From positions 18,576,521 through 18,640,520 of the forward strand of contig JAJKFL010000042.1 of the NCBI GenBank assembly GCA_021186555.1: a stretch of 64,000 bases of DNA, in the 5' to 3' direction. Below, piece by piece: positions 12,201 to 24,770 of the stretch. Numbering within the stretch: the first letter of the stretch is position 1; every line of letters starts with the position of its first letter. The position numbers were made by a program, and so were the translations under genes. This DNA is from Reticulitermes speratus. Taxonomy: Eukaryota > Arthropoda > Insecta > Blattodea > Rhinotermitidae. The notes beneath the pieces are model-generated. The model did not search any database. It was not told where the DNA came from and worked only from the letters and a program-made list of their open reading frames with translations.

Positions 12201-14154
12201 TTTCAGCGAGTTCTGAAAGATAGATAAGCCAGATTGGTCTACAGTTCACCTCCATACACAATGTTTTTCGATAGTTTCTTCGCCAGGGTCTATTTAATAT
12301 CGTCGACATATACTATTCTCTGTAGTCTCACGTCTTATACATCCAAATCGATAGTCGATGTAAAATTATTGAGTTTTCTACAGATACGGGTCTTACTACG
12401 GAGTTTTACACTAGAATTGTGGATGAATAGTTCGTGTCTCTATTCTTATTTGTTCTGCAATCACGTTCACTCTACAGTAATTTCCAAACAAAGTTGCCCC
12501 AGGATATGCCATGAAACACTTTCTTTTTGTGGTCTTTTCTTTTAGAACTGAAGTATTTTGTGGCGCTTGAAGCACTCTGTTTTCAACATATATGGAACCT
12601 TACATGAATTCACAAGTCCCTTTCCTGTGAGGCTGATTTATTTGCATTACTCGAATTATGTTTGTCAACATTATTACAATTTACTTTCTGAAATATCCCA
12701 CATCTTTTAACTTAGAGAAGACGTAGATTTGTCTCTGTATATTCTCTTTGGTACTTAGTAGAGAATGAAATATCCTCGTACCTGAAGTCAAGGGCGAGTT
12801 AGTTTTGAAGAAATTATTAATTTAATACCTGAAATGCTATCTTTATTTGTGTATTAGATTAATTCTTGTTAAGAGCCCACTTAAAGAAATAAAACCAAAT
12901 TTGTAAAAGTGGCATTTTATGTTATTATGTACAATATGATAGCCTGAAAATGTAAAATTAAAGGATATAATAAAACTACCAATCGTAAGGTAATATAAGT
13001 TGAGCTGATCCTATTAATTTATTGATTCTGAATAAATATGCGCTTATGTGTTAATATATTTTTACTAGCCTAGTAATAAGAATACCAATGCGTCGATTCG
13101 AAATGTCACAAAAAACACCAATATAAAAATAAGTTAAAAAATGTATCATCATTTCCTACGGCATGGGGGTACAAGTTATTTTAATTGTAGCAGTAGAACC
13201 ATGAATATTAGAACAAATGACTTGTATCTGAGAATTGGGGCTCAGAATCTGTAATCCGTTTCCAAATTCGTAATTTTACATTGAAATTTATCATACAGCT
13301 GCTACATTTAAGAAACCATTAAAAACTGTGAATCATTTAGAATATTTTTACAAATATATCTTTAGTTTAGAGAAGGAAGCATTAGACACAGTACCGATGA
13401 AGTTAAAGTATGGATGGAAAGTCCTAACACTGAATACGAAGACACACGATCTTAGGGGAGAAAAAAACGTGATGATGAAGAAGAAGTTGGCTGGATCGTA
13501 GAGTTCAGAGTTTCGATTTCCTCTAACGATGTGGTACTAGAATTGCTCAAAGGTGCTTGAAAAGGCCCGGTTCTAAGGTACTGAGGCATACTACAACGCT
13601 TGGAAGTAAGAGAAGGACTGTGGCTAAGAATTTGTCGTCTCTTGTGCAATTGATAGAGTTAAAGTACAAACCACACAAATATAAATGTCAGCTCATCACG
13701 TTAAATTAACGCCATGTCACAACGATTTATATAGAGCATGAAAGTAAAGCCACAAGCTTACTTTACTTAAACACTGAATGCAAATGAGTGGTCAGATCTA
13801 TTTTTTCCGAGAAAAAAATCAGAATCGCCATTGTGTGGGCCTGAATCCCTTTTGGACCTGAGAATGAAGAAGATAGTTCAGATGTCTCTACCTACTGTCA
13901 AACCATGCCAGTTTCAAAAGATAGTCCCGTTTTTCCGAAGTTCTACGAGGCAGCGTTGGTCTATGTTATGTGATTAGCGACGTCGCTGTGCTAGATGTTC
14001 AAAACTGTTAGTCAATATCTCATAAAATCTTAGCCAGACATTAACCTGTGAAGTAATTATTTCTTTATCAGGAAGGCTTCAATTTATTGGCAGAATATTA
14101 TTAGTAGGTATAAAAGGTAAATTAATAGGTAAAGTGTCCGTGCGCACATCATGA
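9261..14154. other. Large stretch without recognised gene
   Basis: Nearly 5 kb of AT-rich DNA. The longest open frame (10520-10900, 126 codons, plus) is rich in Lys, Phe, Tyr and Asn, and only its tail (KYDVLRKHYGTAQ) faintly recalls the zinc-finger region of hAT-derived proteins. It is not called as a gene. No tandem repeats or SINEs were found. Confidence 0.45.
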
Positions 14155-14330
14155 AGGTATATGGGAAGGTGGAAAATAGCTCCCCATATTCTCAACCTTT
14201 GCACTAAATGAGGATATGCTTTCAGCTTCATTTCCCGGCCGCCTTACTCGCAGGGAAAGAGACCGCAGGGCCCACTGAATTGAAGTTGGCCCACGAACCC
14301 CTCTGAAAGTTTCGGAGAATTTATAAATGT
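14155..14330 (-). repeat. Unclassified dispersed repeat fragment
   Basis: Minus-strand conceptual translation contains RVRRPGNEAESISSFSAKVE. This aligns with a peptide shadow familiar from an interspersed repeat in many animal genomes (GVKRPGREADHSPPTSAEVK). At DNA level the landmarks are GGGCCCTGCGG, GCGGCCGGGAAATGAAG and TTCCCATATACCTTCATG. The class of the parent element is unknown to me. It is not a host gene. Confidence 0.55.
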
Positions 14331-14548
14331 CTTGCACTTGTTAAGAATCGAAAGAAGATTCGTCGGTTGTCAAACCGCTGTCCTAGTCACCATATCGAAT
14401 ACTCGAGTTTTCAAACATGTACTCGTACACCACGCATAATTGTGTAACTTCCAAAAGGACTTGTTATTGTTATTATTAATTTATAAAGTTTTTATCAATA
14501 TGTTCCTCGAATATATTTACGTTATTTTCTGTAAGGAATAGTAGTAGC

Positions 14549-14807
14549 GCCGATCCCTGGTCGCGCGGTCTAAGGCGTAGGTTTGCGGCAGCTAGCTTGC
14601 TAGGATTGCGGGTTCGAATCCTGCCGGGGTCATGAAGGTCTGTCTCTTGTGAGTGTTGTGTGCTGTCAGGTAAAGGCCTCTGCGACAGGCCGATCCCCGG
14701 TCCAGGGGAGTCCTACCGAGTGCGGTGTGTCTTAACTGTGTGTGGTCTTGAAACCTCAACAACGAGGTGGCTTAGGACCGAGTAGGGCTGTTGGGCCACG
14801 AGAAAAA
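14549..14807 (+). mobile_element. SINE-B copy 2 (full length)
   Basis: Complete element: tRNA-Leu-like head (CGCGCGGTCTAAGGCG; B box GGTTCGAATCC), junction CGGGGTCATG, body with GTCCAGGGGAGTCCTACCGA, and a short A-rich tail. Probable 12-bp target duplication with one mismatch: AATAGTAGTAGC at 14537-14548 and AATAGAAGTAGC at 14808-14819. Confidence 0.92.
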
Positions 14808-14819
14808 AATAGAAGTAGC

Positions 14820-15768
14820 CGTTCTGAAAAATAATATAAAAATTATACTATTTTCTTGCTACGTGTTTATCGATAAGTTTTTATAGAAATATTTTCTATG
14901 TCGCCATTCGTCGTCGTCGTCGTACTGCATACACATTTATGGCTATTTTTTAAAATTTGTTGTACAAAAGGTACAAGAAAATGTTGACTTCCAATTTCTG
15001 CAAGATTGTTTCGGCATTACGACATTTCACTTTCCACTACCTAAGTCCTCAGTCCAAGAAAGTTTATTTCAAGACCACGAACACATTCCAATTGCTTGAC
15101 CCCACAACTACGCGTCCGTATGTGTAAGAGCCAAGTGCTTTAGTTCAATTTAATGTACTGAAGAGAAAGAAAGAAAGAAGGCGATGCAATGTGAACTGGG
15201 CGAGGACGATCGGGACGGACTGAAGGAAGGTCCTCATTTCCGGAGTGTTGTTGAGCGACTCGGTCCCGCAATGAGAAAAGGACAATCAACCGGAAGTCTA
15301 CCTCTCCCTCACCGTTCCACTTTCCTTTCCGTTTATTTAATTCAACTACAGTGTTTGGACGAAAGATGTCTCAAAGGCACAAGAACGTTCAGTAAACCTT
15401 GCACGATCTGTTGAACGAACTTACAGTACTTTTGTCTCTAACAAGTGGCACCATGGGTAACTGTCCTGAGCCAGACGAATCCAATCCGCGCCCTTGTATC
15501 ATCCTATTTCCTTCTTGATTCTTGTTGAAATTCAAACAAAAAAACCTTGTATCACGTTTATCCCATATTTCTTTCTAAGCTCTCGGTACCTTCTCACATT
15601 CCTACCTAGCTCCGATATCTTTGATGTTGACAGTGAATTAAGTTAATCTGTATGCTTCAGATGACACAGTTTTGTACACAGTTCTCAGACTGCATATGCA
15701 TTTGGTAGAGACATATTTTATTAATAGCGTAAAATATTTTATTATTATTATAATACCAACACGTATAT
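14820..15768. other. No gene recognised; one GC-richer frame
   Basis: Contains a (CGT)n-like run near 14910-14923. A plus frame at 15184-15414 (76 codons; begins MQCELGEDDRDGLKEGPHF) has higher GC than its surroundings but no recognised domain and no clear splice signals. I leave it uncalled. Confidence 0.4.
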
Positions 15769-16005
15769 GCCGATTCCAGTGGCCGCGCGTTCTAAGGCGT
15801 GAGTCTGCGGCAGCTCGCTTGCTGGGATTGTGAATTTGAATCCCGTTGGGGGTATGGATGTCTCACTCTTGTGAATGTTGTGTCTTTGCGTAGGGCTGAT
15901 CACTCGTCTAGAGGAGTCCTACAGAGTGTGGTGTATCTGAGCGTTATCGTCAAGCCTCGGTAATGAGGAGACCCTGGCACACTAGGGGCTATTGCGCCGT
16001 GAAGA
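15769..16005 (+). mobile_element. SINE-B copy 3, diverged
   Basis: Head GCCGATTCCAGTGGCCGCGC with decayed B box (GAATTTGAATCCCG), then GGGGGTATGGATGTC and the body with CTAGAGGAGTCCTACAGAG. It is more diverged than copies 2 and 5, with a deletion in the middle of the body. No convincing target duplication was found. Confidence 0.88.
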
Positions 16006-16483
16006 AATATAAAGCCTTTTAAATTATCTCTTTCAGTGGCTGCGACTCCCAAACGTTTAAATATTTTCAGTTATCCCGAATAAAATTTTGAATGTATCTC
16101 TCGTCTCTATGTATCTGTGTCTTTTATGTTCGGCACGTGTGTCATACCATAAAAGTACCAGGCAAAGCTGCACAATTTTTACCATCATTCTACCACTCAA
16201 TTCGCAGTTGTTCTGTCGGCCATGACTAAAACTTTCGTGCACTCAGCATGCCAATATGTACAAGCAGCTTCAGGTTTCGCGCGATACTGAATATTTCGTT
16301 CCCAACCTTCATGCTCATATACCATGTACATAATATCCATGTTCGTATAAATTTGCATCTCCTTGATATTACAAGTGTAAATTATTTGAAAAATAGAATT
16401 GTCGAATAGATTGACATTCTCCTGATTGTGTTGCAAAGAACAAATTATTTTAGCCAACAGCATGATTTCCATAACCCTTAGCC
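16006..16483. other. No gene seen
   Basis: Minus-strand frames of 60-90 codons exist here, but none has a recognised motif. Confidence 0.45.
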
Positions 16484-16640
16484 TTTTTTTTTTTTTTTTT
16501 TTTGCAATTTTGAAATTTCACCTATTTTTATGCTTTTGCTTGTATTTTAGGCAGGATATAGGGATTTGAAGATAATCAGGTCAGACACTAATATACTTTT
16601 CTTGTATATTTCGCTTCTAATTTAATTATTTAGCCTAGGT
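16484..16640 (-). mobile_element. Probable short poly(A)-tailed retroposon
   Basis: A pure run of 20 T at 16484-16503 is, on the minus strand, a poly(A) tail after a short AT-rich body ending TTTCAAAATTGC. GGCTAA follows the tail and also occurs at about 16631-16636, a possible but very short (6 bp) target duplication. The body has no recognised family or tRNA-like head. Confidence 0.35.
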
Positions 16641-16685
16641 TTTATGTAGGTATATATGTAAATACTTTTCTTCTGTTTCGCAACA

Positions 16686-16907
16686 ACCCAACTCGGGCCT
16701 AGGCCGCCTCATTGTTGAGGTCTCTAAATCACACACAATTAGACACACACACACACCCAGTACAACTCCTCTGAACGAGTGATGAGCCCGTCGCAGATGC
16801 AGCTACCTACACAACACACAACAAACACAAGGGACGAACTTGCATGCTCTCAGCAATCGAGCGGTAGCAGACCTACGCCTTAGACTGAAAGACCACTGGA
16901 ATTGGCC
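16686..16907 (-). mobile_element. SINE-B copy 4, old, internally deleted
   Basis: Minus strand: GGTCTTTCAGTCTAAGGCG-type head, then a gap that removes most of the B box, then body landmarks (CTCGTTCAGAGGAGTTGTAC). A short AC run (16742-16757) has grown inside the family's TGTGTGTG stretch. No poly(A) tail or target duplication remains. Confidence 0.8.
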
Positions 16908-18697
16908 ATATACATATTTAGGAATTGTAAATACCCTTACTCATAAAGAAAGTACATTCACTTGCCCTTACACAAGTTTGATCACTTTTAAAGTAGTGTA
17001 TGTAAATAAATGTATTCCCGCAGAACTCACAATTTCATTACATAGGGCACAACGAATACTCTTACATAATTGTCGATATTTCCATTACTAAAATCACCCT
17101 GGAATATAAAAATAAAAGCAAACCTTGACTAATTGGACTCGAAGTTTTATAATGCAAACTCGCCTGTCAGATTTTGAATTTATTTGGGGATTTAACAATC
17201 TCACGGTACTGTCAGAGAGCACTAATAAACAGCCGTTACAATTTGCTCAGATAAGTGGCAGTGTGTTATTGTGTTTAGATCAACACAGTTACGTTCATGA
17301 AAGTGCACTCAGCGTTACCTAGCAAATGAAACTGGGCTCAACGGTTCGGCCAGGTTTTATTTCCTCCACTCATGCTGAATTTAAATCTGTGTTTGATGTG
17401 ATAGACCAATCCGTGAAACCATCATTGATGAATTTCGACCACTTTGTAAGTCCGCAATATTTCCTTACCTGTTGTCTTATCAGTACACCGTCACAGCTTT
17501 ACCAGCTGCCTTTTAAATTTCAGTGTTTGAAACATGTTTCTTCCGCTAAAAACCGAATCACACTACGAATGTCGAGGGACCAAGTTCCTGCGTCGTTATT
17601 GTTTATCAATTTATTCCCAGAATAGCGTCTGGCTGAATTTTGTGCCATTTGTTTTGTGTTATCTTCACTGCAAAGGCTGACTCCTGCGGAAAAACAAAAC
17701 ACTTTATTAAATAGAAGTTGCATGCTAGGAATCCTTGCTTGCAGAACATACCTCGTACAAAAAGACGTCATCATTATTCCGGCGTGTAGACCTGCAAATC
17801 TTACTCCATGCCCACCACGTGGAATGGAAGAAGTAGCCACCTTGTTACGTAGGGAAGGTTGAGGGTCAGAGCATTCGTTAAAATCGTAGTGAGGGCAGCA
17901 TACTTTCAGAAAGAGTTACCTTCAAGCCGATTTGTTTAATCACGGTCGACGTCTCGATTTATCGGACATTCTCTATCATATCCAGATCCAGTCATAGCCA
18001 TGCGCAAAATAAGTATTTAAGAGGATAACAATACCTGAATTGCACGTTCAGTACACGTTCTTGTCGTGATTGAAATAAGTTTTATTTTTGTGTTTTACAG
18101 CGTCGTGAACATTATAGGATTTCAGAAAGAAAAAGGACTGAAAGAGCATTTTATGAAGCTGAAAATCTTTTGAATTCCATGTTGCATCTCTCAGTAAAGA
18201 CCTGCTGCAGAAATCAAGCAGTAAATGTAATACTATGAAAAGTATTCTTGCGGTAGGAATTTTTGTTGCTGTTTTAACTGATAAATTAGACTTCAATATA
18301 ATAAATATTACAATTAAACTGTGAAGTCAAATATGTTGCAGTCATGAATAAGTTTATTGCCAACAAATATTGCATGCGGTTTTTCCAAATGCGCTCTTTG
18401 CTCTTTACTTAAGTGCTTACACATTTGCCTCGATGCCTGTTTACTGCTCACACAGATCTTGTGACTGGACACTTAGATGCATTTAGGTGGACACAAAAGT
18501 AAAGAGGATGCAATGTGCGGAATTTGTGGTTCTGACAGCAGTGCTGGCAGGAATCATTTCTTCTGAGATTTTACACTACTTAGATGGTACGTCTCGACGT
18601 TTCAAAGTATCGTGGTACCTTCAACTTTAGGGCCCAAGAAGAGTGGCGCTATCGTCCCTCGAAACGAAGATTATTACCAATTTACACATCGTACAAT
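16908..18697. other. No gene seen
   Basis: AT-rich. Overlapping plus and minus frames of about 100 codons at 17326-17840 have no recognised domain or splice context. Confidence 0.45.
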
Positions 18698-18705
18698 CTC
18701 AGAAG

Positions 18706-18972
18706 GCCGATCCCAGTGGCCGTGCGGTCTAAGGCGTGGGTCTTCGGCCGCTCGCTTACTAGGATCGTGTGTTCGAATCCCACCGGGGGCATGGATGTCT
18801 GTCTGTTGTGAGTGTTGTGTGTTGTCAGGTAGAGGTCTCTGAGACGAGCTGGTCCCTCGTCCAGAGGAGTCCTACCGACTGTGGTGTGTCTAATGTGTGT
18901 GACCATGAAACCTCGCGAAAACGAGGAGGCCCAGGCCCATATAAGGCTGTCGAGCCATACAAAAAAAAAAAA
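18706..18972 (+). mobile_element. SINE-B copy 5 (full length, young)
   Basis: Head CCAGTGGCCGTGCGGTCTAA, B box GTGTTCGAATCCCACC, junction GGGGGCATGGATGTC, body with GTCCAGAGGAGTCCTACC, and a tail of 12 A. The direct repeat CTCAGAAG at 18698-18705 and 18973-18980 is the probable target duplication. Its head is nearly identical to that of the composite SINE at 59080, so both belong to the same subfamily. Confidence 0.93.
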
Positions 18973-19191
18973 CTCAGAAGACCTTAATCTTAGAAAGTAA
19001 TGAAGGTGAATTATTCTTGCGTTAAGATATGAGTACAGCTATTTACATAAGTTTCACATTTCTATAGATTGATATATTCCTAAAAACAATCTCTTAAACA
19101 AGTCATGTCACTGTGGTTATTTTTTACACTGGGCATAATTTCCGTTAGGAATAAATATTACAGTAGTCAGATACATAACGCTACTTTGACT

Positions 19192-19306
19192 GGTAAAATT
19201 TTGTCGAAGCTTCCGAGGGACCTGCCGCTTCCATAGTCACGGTACATTCTTATACTAAGAAAACTGTGGCAGCAGGTTTCTTCGAAACGTCGGTAAATTT
19301 TATGCC
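19192..19306. repeat. Hairpin repeat of the GAAACGTCGG family
   Basis: Left arm GGTAAAATTTTGTCGAAGC with GACCTGCCGC; right arm GTGGCAGCAGG with TTCGAAACGTCGGTAAATTT. The arms are imperfect inverted copies about 35 bases apart. Flanking DNA is unrelated. Confidence 0.55.
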
Positions 19307-19755
19307 GGAATGCACAGAGTAACCTCCAACTTAGTCACGACCGCAAGAAAGACAAATTTCGCCACCGAAACGGTAGACAGTTTTGCTCCTACTCTTAAAT
19401 ATATAATTTATTGCGCTGCAAATAAAAGGAGAAAAAGAAAGTTACACTATGTGTATTAGCAAAGGAGATGAATTCGAGTGTCGTGTTTATTTATTTTATG
19501 AAGTCTGACCTCAAATTCTCTAGTAATTAACAAAGCTTTTTTATTTTTGTGTTTCATTACAATGTATGTTGCTCTAATGATGTTGTTACTTCTGCTTCAT
19601 TAGCCCTTGTATATATCAGAAAATAAGCAAGTTGAATAATTTCAAAATATTGTTAAAGTGTGATGTAGACAGTCGTGTCTAGAGTATCCAAGGCAAACAC
19701 AATAAATTTAAACGAAGCGGCGAGAGGGGAGAAATGTTGGGGCCACTTACTTGAT
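19307..19755. other. No gene seen
   Basis: AT-rich, no recognised feature. Confidence 0.5.
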
Positions 19756-20073
19756 GTAAAGCAAAAGCAAAGGTAAAGCAACCCCATTACATGCCTGGGC
19801 AGGCCCTTAGGGTTCCAGGAGGTTGAGGCTCCCAGATTTCTAGACAATCGGCACATGAGGGTGGTAAGGTTGTCAGCCCTACGCACCGGCCGCCTTTACC
19901 CCCCAGGAAAGATTCCTGGTACTCATTTCTGTTAGAAGCTGAGTCGACCCCAGGACCATAGTGCGACCGGAACAATTATGTCAATGAAAAATTCCAGTGA
20001 CACCATCGGGAATCGAACCCGCGTCGTTCCGGCTTGTAGCGCAGTTCCTCAACCAACTGCGCCACCGCGTGCG
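19756..20073 (-). mobile_element. SINE-D copy 2 (with tRNA-like head)
   Basis: On the minus strand it starts with a tRNA-like head (GCGGTGGCGCAGTTGGTTGA as A box; GGGTTCGATTCCCG as B box). Next come a linker and the body landmarks GGGGTCGACTCAGC, GACAACCTTACCACC, GTGCCGATTGTCTAGAAATC and AGCCTCAACCTCCTGG. It ends in an imperfect A/G-rich tail near 19756-19780. The same body without the head is at 9066. Target duplication not resolved. Confidence 0.9.
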
Positions 20074-22500
20074 TTAGTGTTTTAAACAACTGAGTTCATA
20101 CCTTTGTGATGTCCATTCATGATTCATCCGCGGTACATATTTTAGAGCTGGAAAATAGGCTTCATTATACAAGAAGCAGCAGCAAAGTACTTAGATATCA
20201 GCGTTAAGGAAACAGTGGAATATTTCAAACTTTGTTATAAATTTTATATGATATATAATTAGGTCACAGTTTCTTTTGAATGTATATCTCATTTGATTTT
20301 CTCTTAAGAGAGAAACACGAAATTCTGTTTATATGATTTAATTAATAAACAAAATATATAATTCCTGTCTTAATTGAAATATTGACGTATTTACATTCTG
20401 TTAATAATTCCTTTGATTGATTCGCATTTCTGGCATGTAATTTCATAGACGTTATTTTAGGCGAAGGAAATAGTCCCAGGTACATCATCATTGTGATATC
20501 AGTGTTTAATGCTTATATTTTATTTGAGACCATTTCCAGCTTCGCTGCAGCTCGTGGAGCCTCCAGATATCTCGTTTCTCGTCATTAAGTCTGTTTTTTT
20601 ATGCATCTGAGACAGAGAGGTCAAGTTGATTCTATGGATTTAGTTCTGTCTCCAGTTTCAGTCGTCGTATAAATTTAGCGAACATCCATAATACAAAAAT
20701 ATGCTATTGACAGTAAACCTCTTTACGAATTAACCCTTTAGGGTCCAATGGTACCACCCACCAAGTTAAAATCTATGTTCTTTCCACAGAATGTGTTGAT
20801 GTGAGTGTTACGGATTTTACAACCATCAGACTATTTTCATGGACACATACAATTATCTGATTGTTTTTCATAGTCGAGTTGGAGTGTGTTTACTGTGCAG
20901 TACGAACAAGATTTTTGAATATAATATATATAAATATTAATTATTTTATTCTTTTAAGAATTAAGAGATATATTTGTCTTGACATGAAACTTTATTAACG
21001 TACACAAATTATCCGAAATTGCCACTCGGCTCATTTCATTTGATTGTAGTCTTGTGAATATACTGAGTAACTGAGAAAGTGCTTGTTTTTATAATGTGTG
21101 GATAATATTAAAGAATTAGTGAAAGTTACTGAGATGAGCGGTTTTTGAGGCAGGTTTTCCATTTTCTTGCTTTTGAGATGCCTAGAGGCTGAGTCTTCTC
21201 TTCTCTTACACGCAATAAATTATACGTACACATCAGAAGAGTATATTAACTAACTGCGAGGTGACACAACGTGCTGCATTCTAGAGCATTTCCCTAGATA
21301 AATAGTTCGTGTGGTGTGAGTGCTTCGCCAACGGTGAACAGAAAGGGGCGGAGGATTTTCGAGCCTCAGGGACTTGGCGACGGTTTTCTGTGTAAACACA
21401 GGGACGTTAGTACGCTTCCTTCCTCTGTCACCAAACCAACCAATCTAAGGGCTAATTCTATTAGACTGTAGCACAGTAGGTAGGCTTTGTTAGAGTACTT
21501 TGTGAGATGTCCTTGACACTAACCTATTTATGCATCTTAACGAACTTACATCTTTACTGGGGAGTTGTGTAGGGATAAAATGTCGTCTGAATGTTTTTTG
21601 AGAATATGACTGGATACAATATGAGGACAATAATGAGTGTTAGGAAAATAAAGACCGGATAAGGATTTAAAAGGAAGGTAGACTGTTTGTAGAATGCGGT
21701 GAGATTGGTGACTGTCGTATTCAGTGAATGAAGAGATTACGTAACAATAACACACTGAGACAAAGAAAAGAGAATGAGGTGTTAGATAGAGAGAGAGCTT
21801 CCGAAGAAAGTCAAGTTTTGTGTTCAGTTATAATAAGAGAGAATAAATAATGGGGTAGAGTATGATGAATAGAGTAAGATAGAATTCTCTAAACGCCTTG
21901 CATTTAATTATTTTCTTAATTAAAATTACATCATCTTTTATGTGCTTGTTTTTGTGAGCACAATATTAAACCGACTTATCATTTTATGGCCTGTATTAAA
22001 GTGCTTCTTATTGCTGTAACTGACATCTCAGTATATAGAATGCTTATTATACTGAAGTGCACGGAGTTCTGAATTTTATAAACTTTCAGATGTTCATTTC
22101 TGTGGGGATGTGTCCAAACGCTTGTTGTATCGTTCATGCTGCAGACGTAAGAGTAGGAGAAAAGTTTAATATAAATATCCTAAATATAAAGACATAGAAT
22201 TTCCATATTTGTGCCCAACTGCCCAGAAAGATAATCTTCAACATAGAAGGTGGTGAGTAGTGCTTTATGCTAACTGCTGTTCCAACATTGCGTTAAACAC
22301 CATCGTAAATATGACTTAAATTCTAGAAAGTGTTGTAAGGTTTTATGAATGGCGCTTCAGCTCCGAAGGATTTGAGTTCTTACAGTGTTGTTAAAGAAGA
22401 GCCAAGACTTCTACAATGCAGTTTTTGTATAGTTACCAACCTTTGCATTTCCTTGCAGTCTCCTCATTCACGGGAAAATAGACACTGTAGACTGTAGCGG
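20074..22500. other. No gene seen
   Basis: 2.4 kb, AT-rich. A GC-richer patch at about 21290-21440 has no long open frame and no SINE motif. Nothing else recognised. Confidence 0.5.
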
Positions 22501-22600
22501 CTTTAGCAAGAACCTCCGAAACATCAGTACGTATCAGTTATTCGGCCCTGAAGATGAATGTTAAAATAATCTCCAAAACGCCGCGAAATAAGCAACAATA
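22501..22600 (+). repeat. Hairpin family relic with hammerhead-like wording
   Basis: GCAAGAACCTCCGAAACATC matches the reverse complement of the copy at 24308. Thirty bases on, CCCTGAAGATGA is followed by CCAAAACGCCGCG, a decayed form of the CTGANGA...GAAACG order seen at 31800-31828. Diverged. Confidence 0.4.
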
Positions 22601-22939
22601 TGCACGACGTCATATTTCAAATACTCGAATTTTTTATTGTACCTATGTCACTTTTTTAGTACAAATATCTTAGTGTTTTGTGGTTACTATATGTACCACC
22701 AGATTAACGTTCACAAACTTCATATTCTGCCCACTGAATTTATTTTTGTAATTTTTTTGATCTGCAGAACAAACTGAGATTTTGTCGCTGTGCAGAATTA
22801 ACTGACGGCTCTTTATGACGGAGAGTAACTGAGTTTACTGTGCGGTAGGAATTTAGTATTTAAATATAATTCAGGTAAAATCCAATCTTAAAAGGCGTAA
22901 TTGTAACCTATATGTTCTTACTTCAGACCTCGGTATGAA

Positions 22940-23165
22940 AAATACTTTTGTGATAATTATGATTCTGATATAATAAATACTCGTACTTTTGTGATAATAT
23001 TGCTATTTTCAATAAATATTCTGGTAATAATTATGCTGCAGTTATCGTAAAGACTTTTGTGATAATTATGCTACTGTTATAATAAATATTATTGTGGTAA
23101 TTATGCTACTGTTATCACAAATATTTTTGTGACTATTATGGTACTCTTATCGTAAATATTTTCGG
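22940..23165. repeat. Degenerate tandem repeat, ~35-bp unit, 6 copies
   Basis: Each copy runs AAATA-TTTTGTGATAATTATG-CTACTGTTAT-AAT with substitutions and one small insertion. Copies begin near 22940, 22975, 23014, 23050, 23085 and 23120. The divergence between units shows an old array that has stopped homogenising. Confidence 0.75.
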
Positions 23166-24307
23166 ACATAAATAATTAATGTGTTTCTCTAGGACTATTA
23201 CTTTCACATGTTTATGTATTGTATATTGACTAGTACCTTGCTTGTAATTCATACATACAGAAACTTCACAATTATATGTAAGGTTTTAAAGCGATGTGTA
23301 TGTATAAAACATTAAAGCTATATAATTGTGTTCTGTACCACGCTTGTATGAACCTCGTCTTCAGATACAAGATTAGGTTAATATCCCTACGGAAACTGTA
23401 ACAAATGAGGAAGAAGGAGAAAGAGATGCTAACTCTGGAGGAAGCGGGACAGTTTCAAACGTCCCGTGAAGTAGGTAATGAAATGTAGATGGATGGACGT
23501 AACAGTGTTAGATGCTAGTACTTACACATAAAGGAAACATCTGGTACTCCACTTTGTTGATCCTCAGCGATAATATTGAAATTTGTGTACATTTGCAATC
23601 AAGTTAAACTCTGGCTATTCTTACAGTCCTTTCATGTGTTTCTTGTACAAGGTTGTACGTTAACACGTGCCAAAATAACACACATGCTTATTCTCTTTTA
23701 TAAAATTAAGGAAAGTTTTATTAAACATTTGTGGGGTGACTATAGCGTATTGGCACCATCAACTGGCTGCGTGAACCGCAAAACTCACATCCTTAAGCTG
23801 CGTTTTCCTCCTTGTTGAAGAGTTAGCAATACTGTCTGCCTGGATGAGATTTTCATAAATTGTGACGATAGAAAGTTTTAAGGAAACTGGCCCAACCATT
23901 TAAAATATTGTGAAAATCTGACGAAGGTAGAGGACATGTTAGACGCAGACGTAAATGCATCTCTGCATGCACCGGATACTAGACATTATCCCACAAAATA
24001 ATTAATGGAAAGAAAAATTTAGAAAAAAATTATGTCGAAGAAATATGGCGGTGAAAATAAAATTAAACCTTTATATTTAACATTCAGAGTTCTACGTTTC
24101 GCCTGGAGACTCACAACCGAAATTATTTCGCTACACAGCTTTAAGAGATTGGTTTTTATAATGCAGGCCAAATTTGTTCTTTCGCATTTCGACCTGTATC
24201 TCTAGACACATTTTAAGTTTATCTTAGTTTTAAAGGACCAAATGACTTGATATTTTGTAATCTTGGGTTTCCCACAGCGTGCTAATAAATTTTGAAGTCT
24301 TTTTTAT
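23166..24307. other. No gene seen
   Basis: AT-rich. An 80-codon plus frame at 23576-23818 has no recognised motif. Confidence 0.5.
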
Positions 24308-24364
24308 GTGGTGTCCTGCAGGTTGTAAATACTTGCCGACGTTTCGGAGGAAGTTGTTGCCTCG
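24308..24364 (-). repeat. GAAACGTCGG family, single-arm copy
   Basis: On the minus strand: AACAACTTCCTCCGAAACGT, then CGGCAAGTATTTACAACC and TGCAGGACACCAC. It is linear, not a hairpin, and shows what one arm of the family looks like. Confidence 0.5.
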
Positions 24365-24770
24365 TTTTTATGATAAAAGAAGTCAAATAAGACTGTCTTC
24401 TTGGATTTTCTGGTCATGCAGATGTTAAGAGCAGGCCCTTTTAAAACGTCAGAAATTATTTATTAATTGATCCAGGATCGTATGTCAGGTGACTTTAATT
24501 TTCCTATAATTAATAACGCGTTTGGAACACAGTATCTTTCACCGTATATTTTACGAACTACTAAGGCATTTACATCTGAATTTAGAGAAGAAGAAAACCC
24601 AATTTGTAAGACGGATTTGGATTGGATAAAGTCGGTTACGTATAACACAAAGCAAAGCAGAGTTAAACCGAATGTTGCTTCCTATTAGCTTTCCATTGAG
24701 TTAATATCAGCAAAAGGATTCCCTAGTGTGGAGAAACACCTCTTCTCGGTTGTCCAAGATGATGTATGAA
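24365..24770. other. No gene seen; left flank of the minisatellite
   Basis: A 73-codon plus frame (24467-24688) has no recognised domain. Confidence 0.45.

Noticed and set aside
17326-17840. Overlapping ~100-codon frames on both strands
   Set aside because: No similarity to any family I know, and antisense overlap of two such frames suggests chance.
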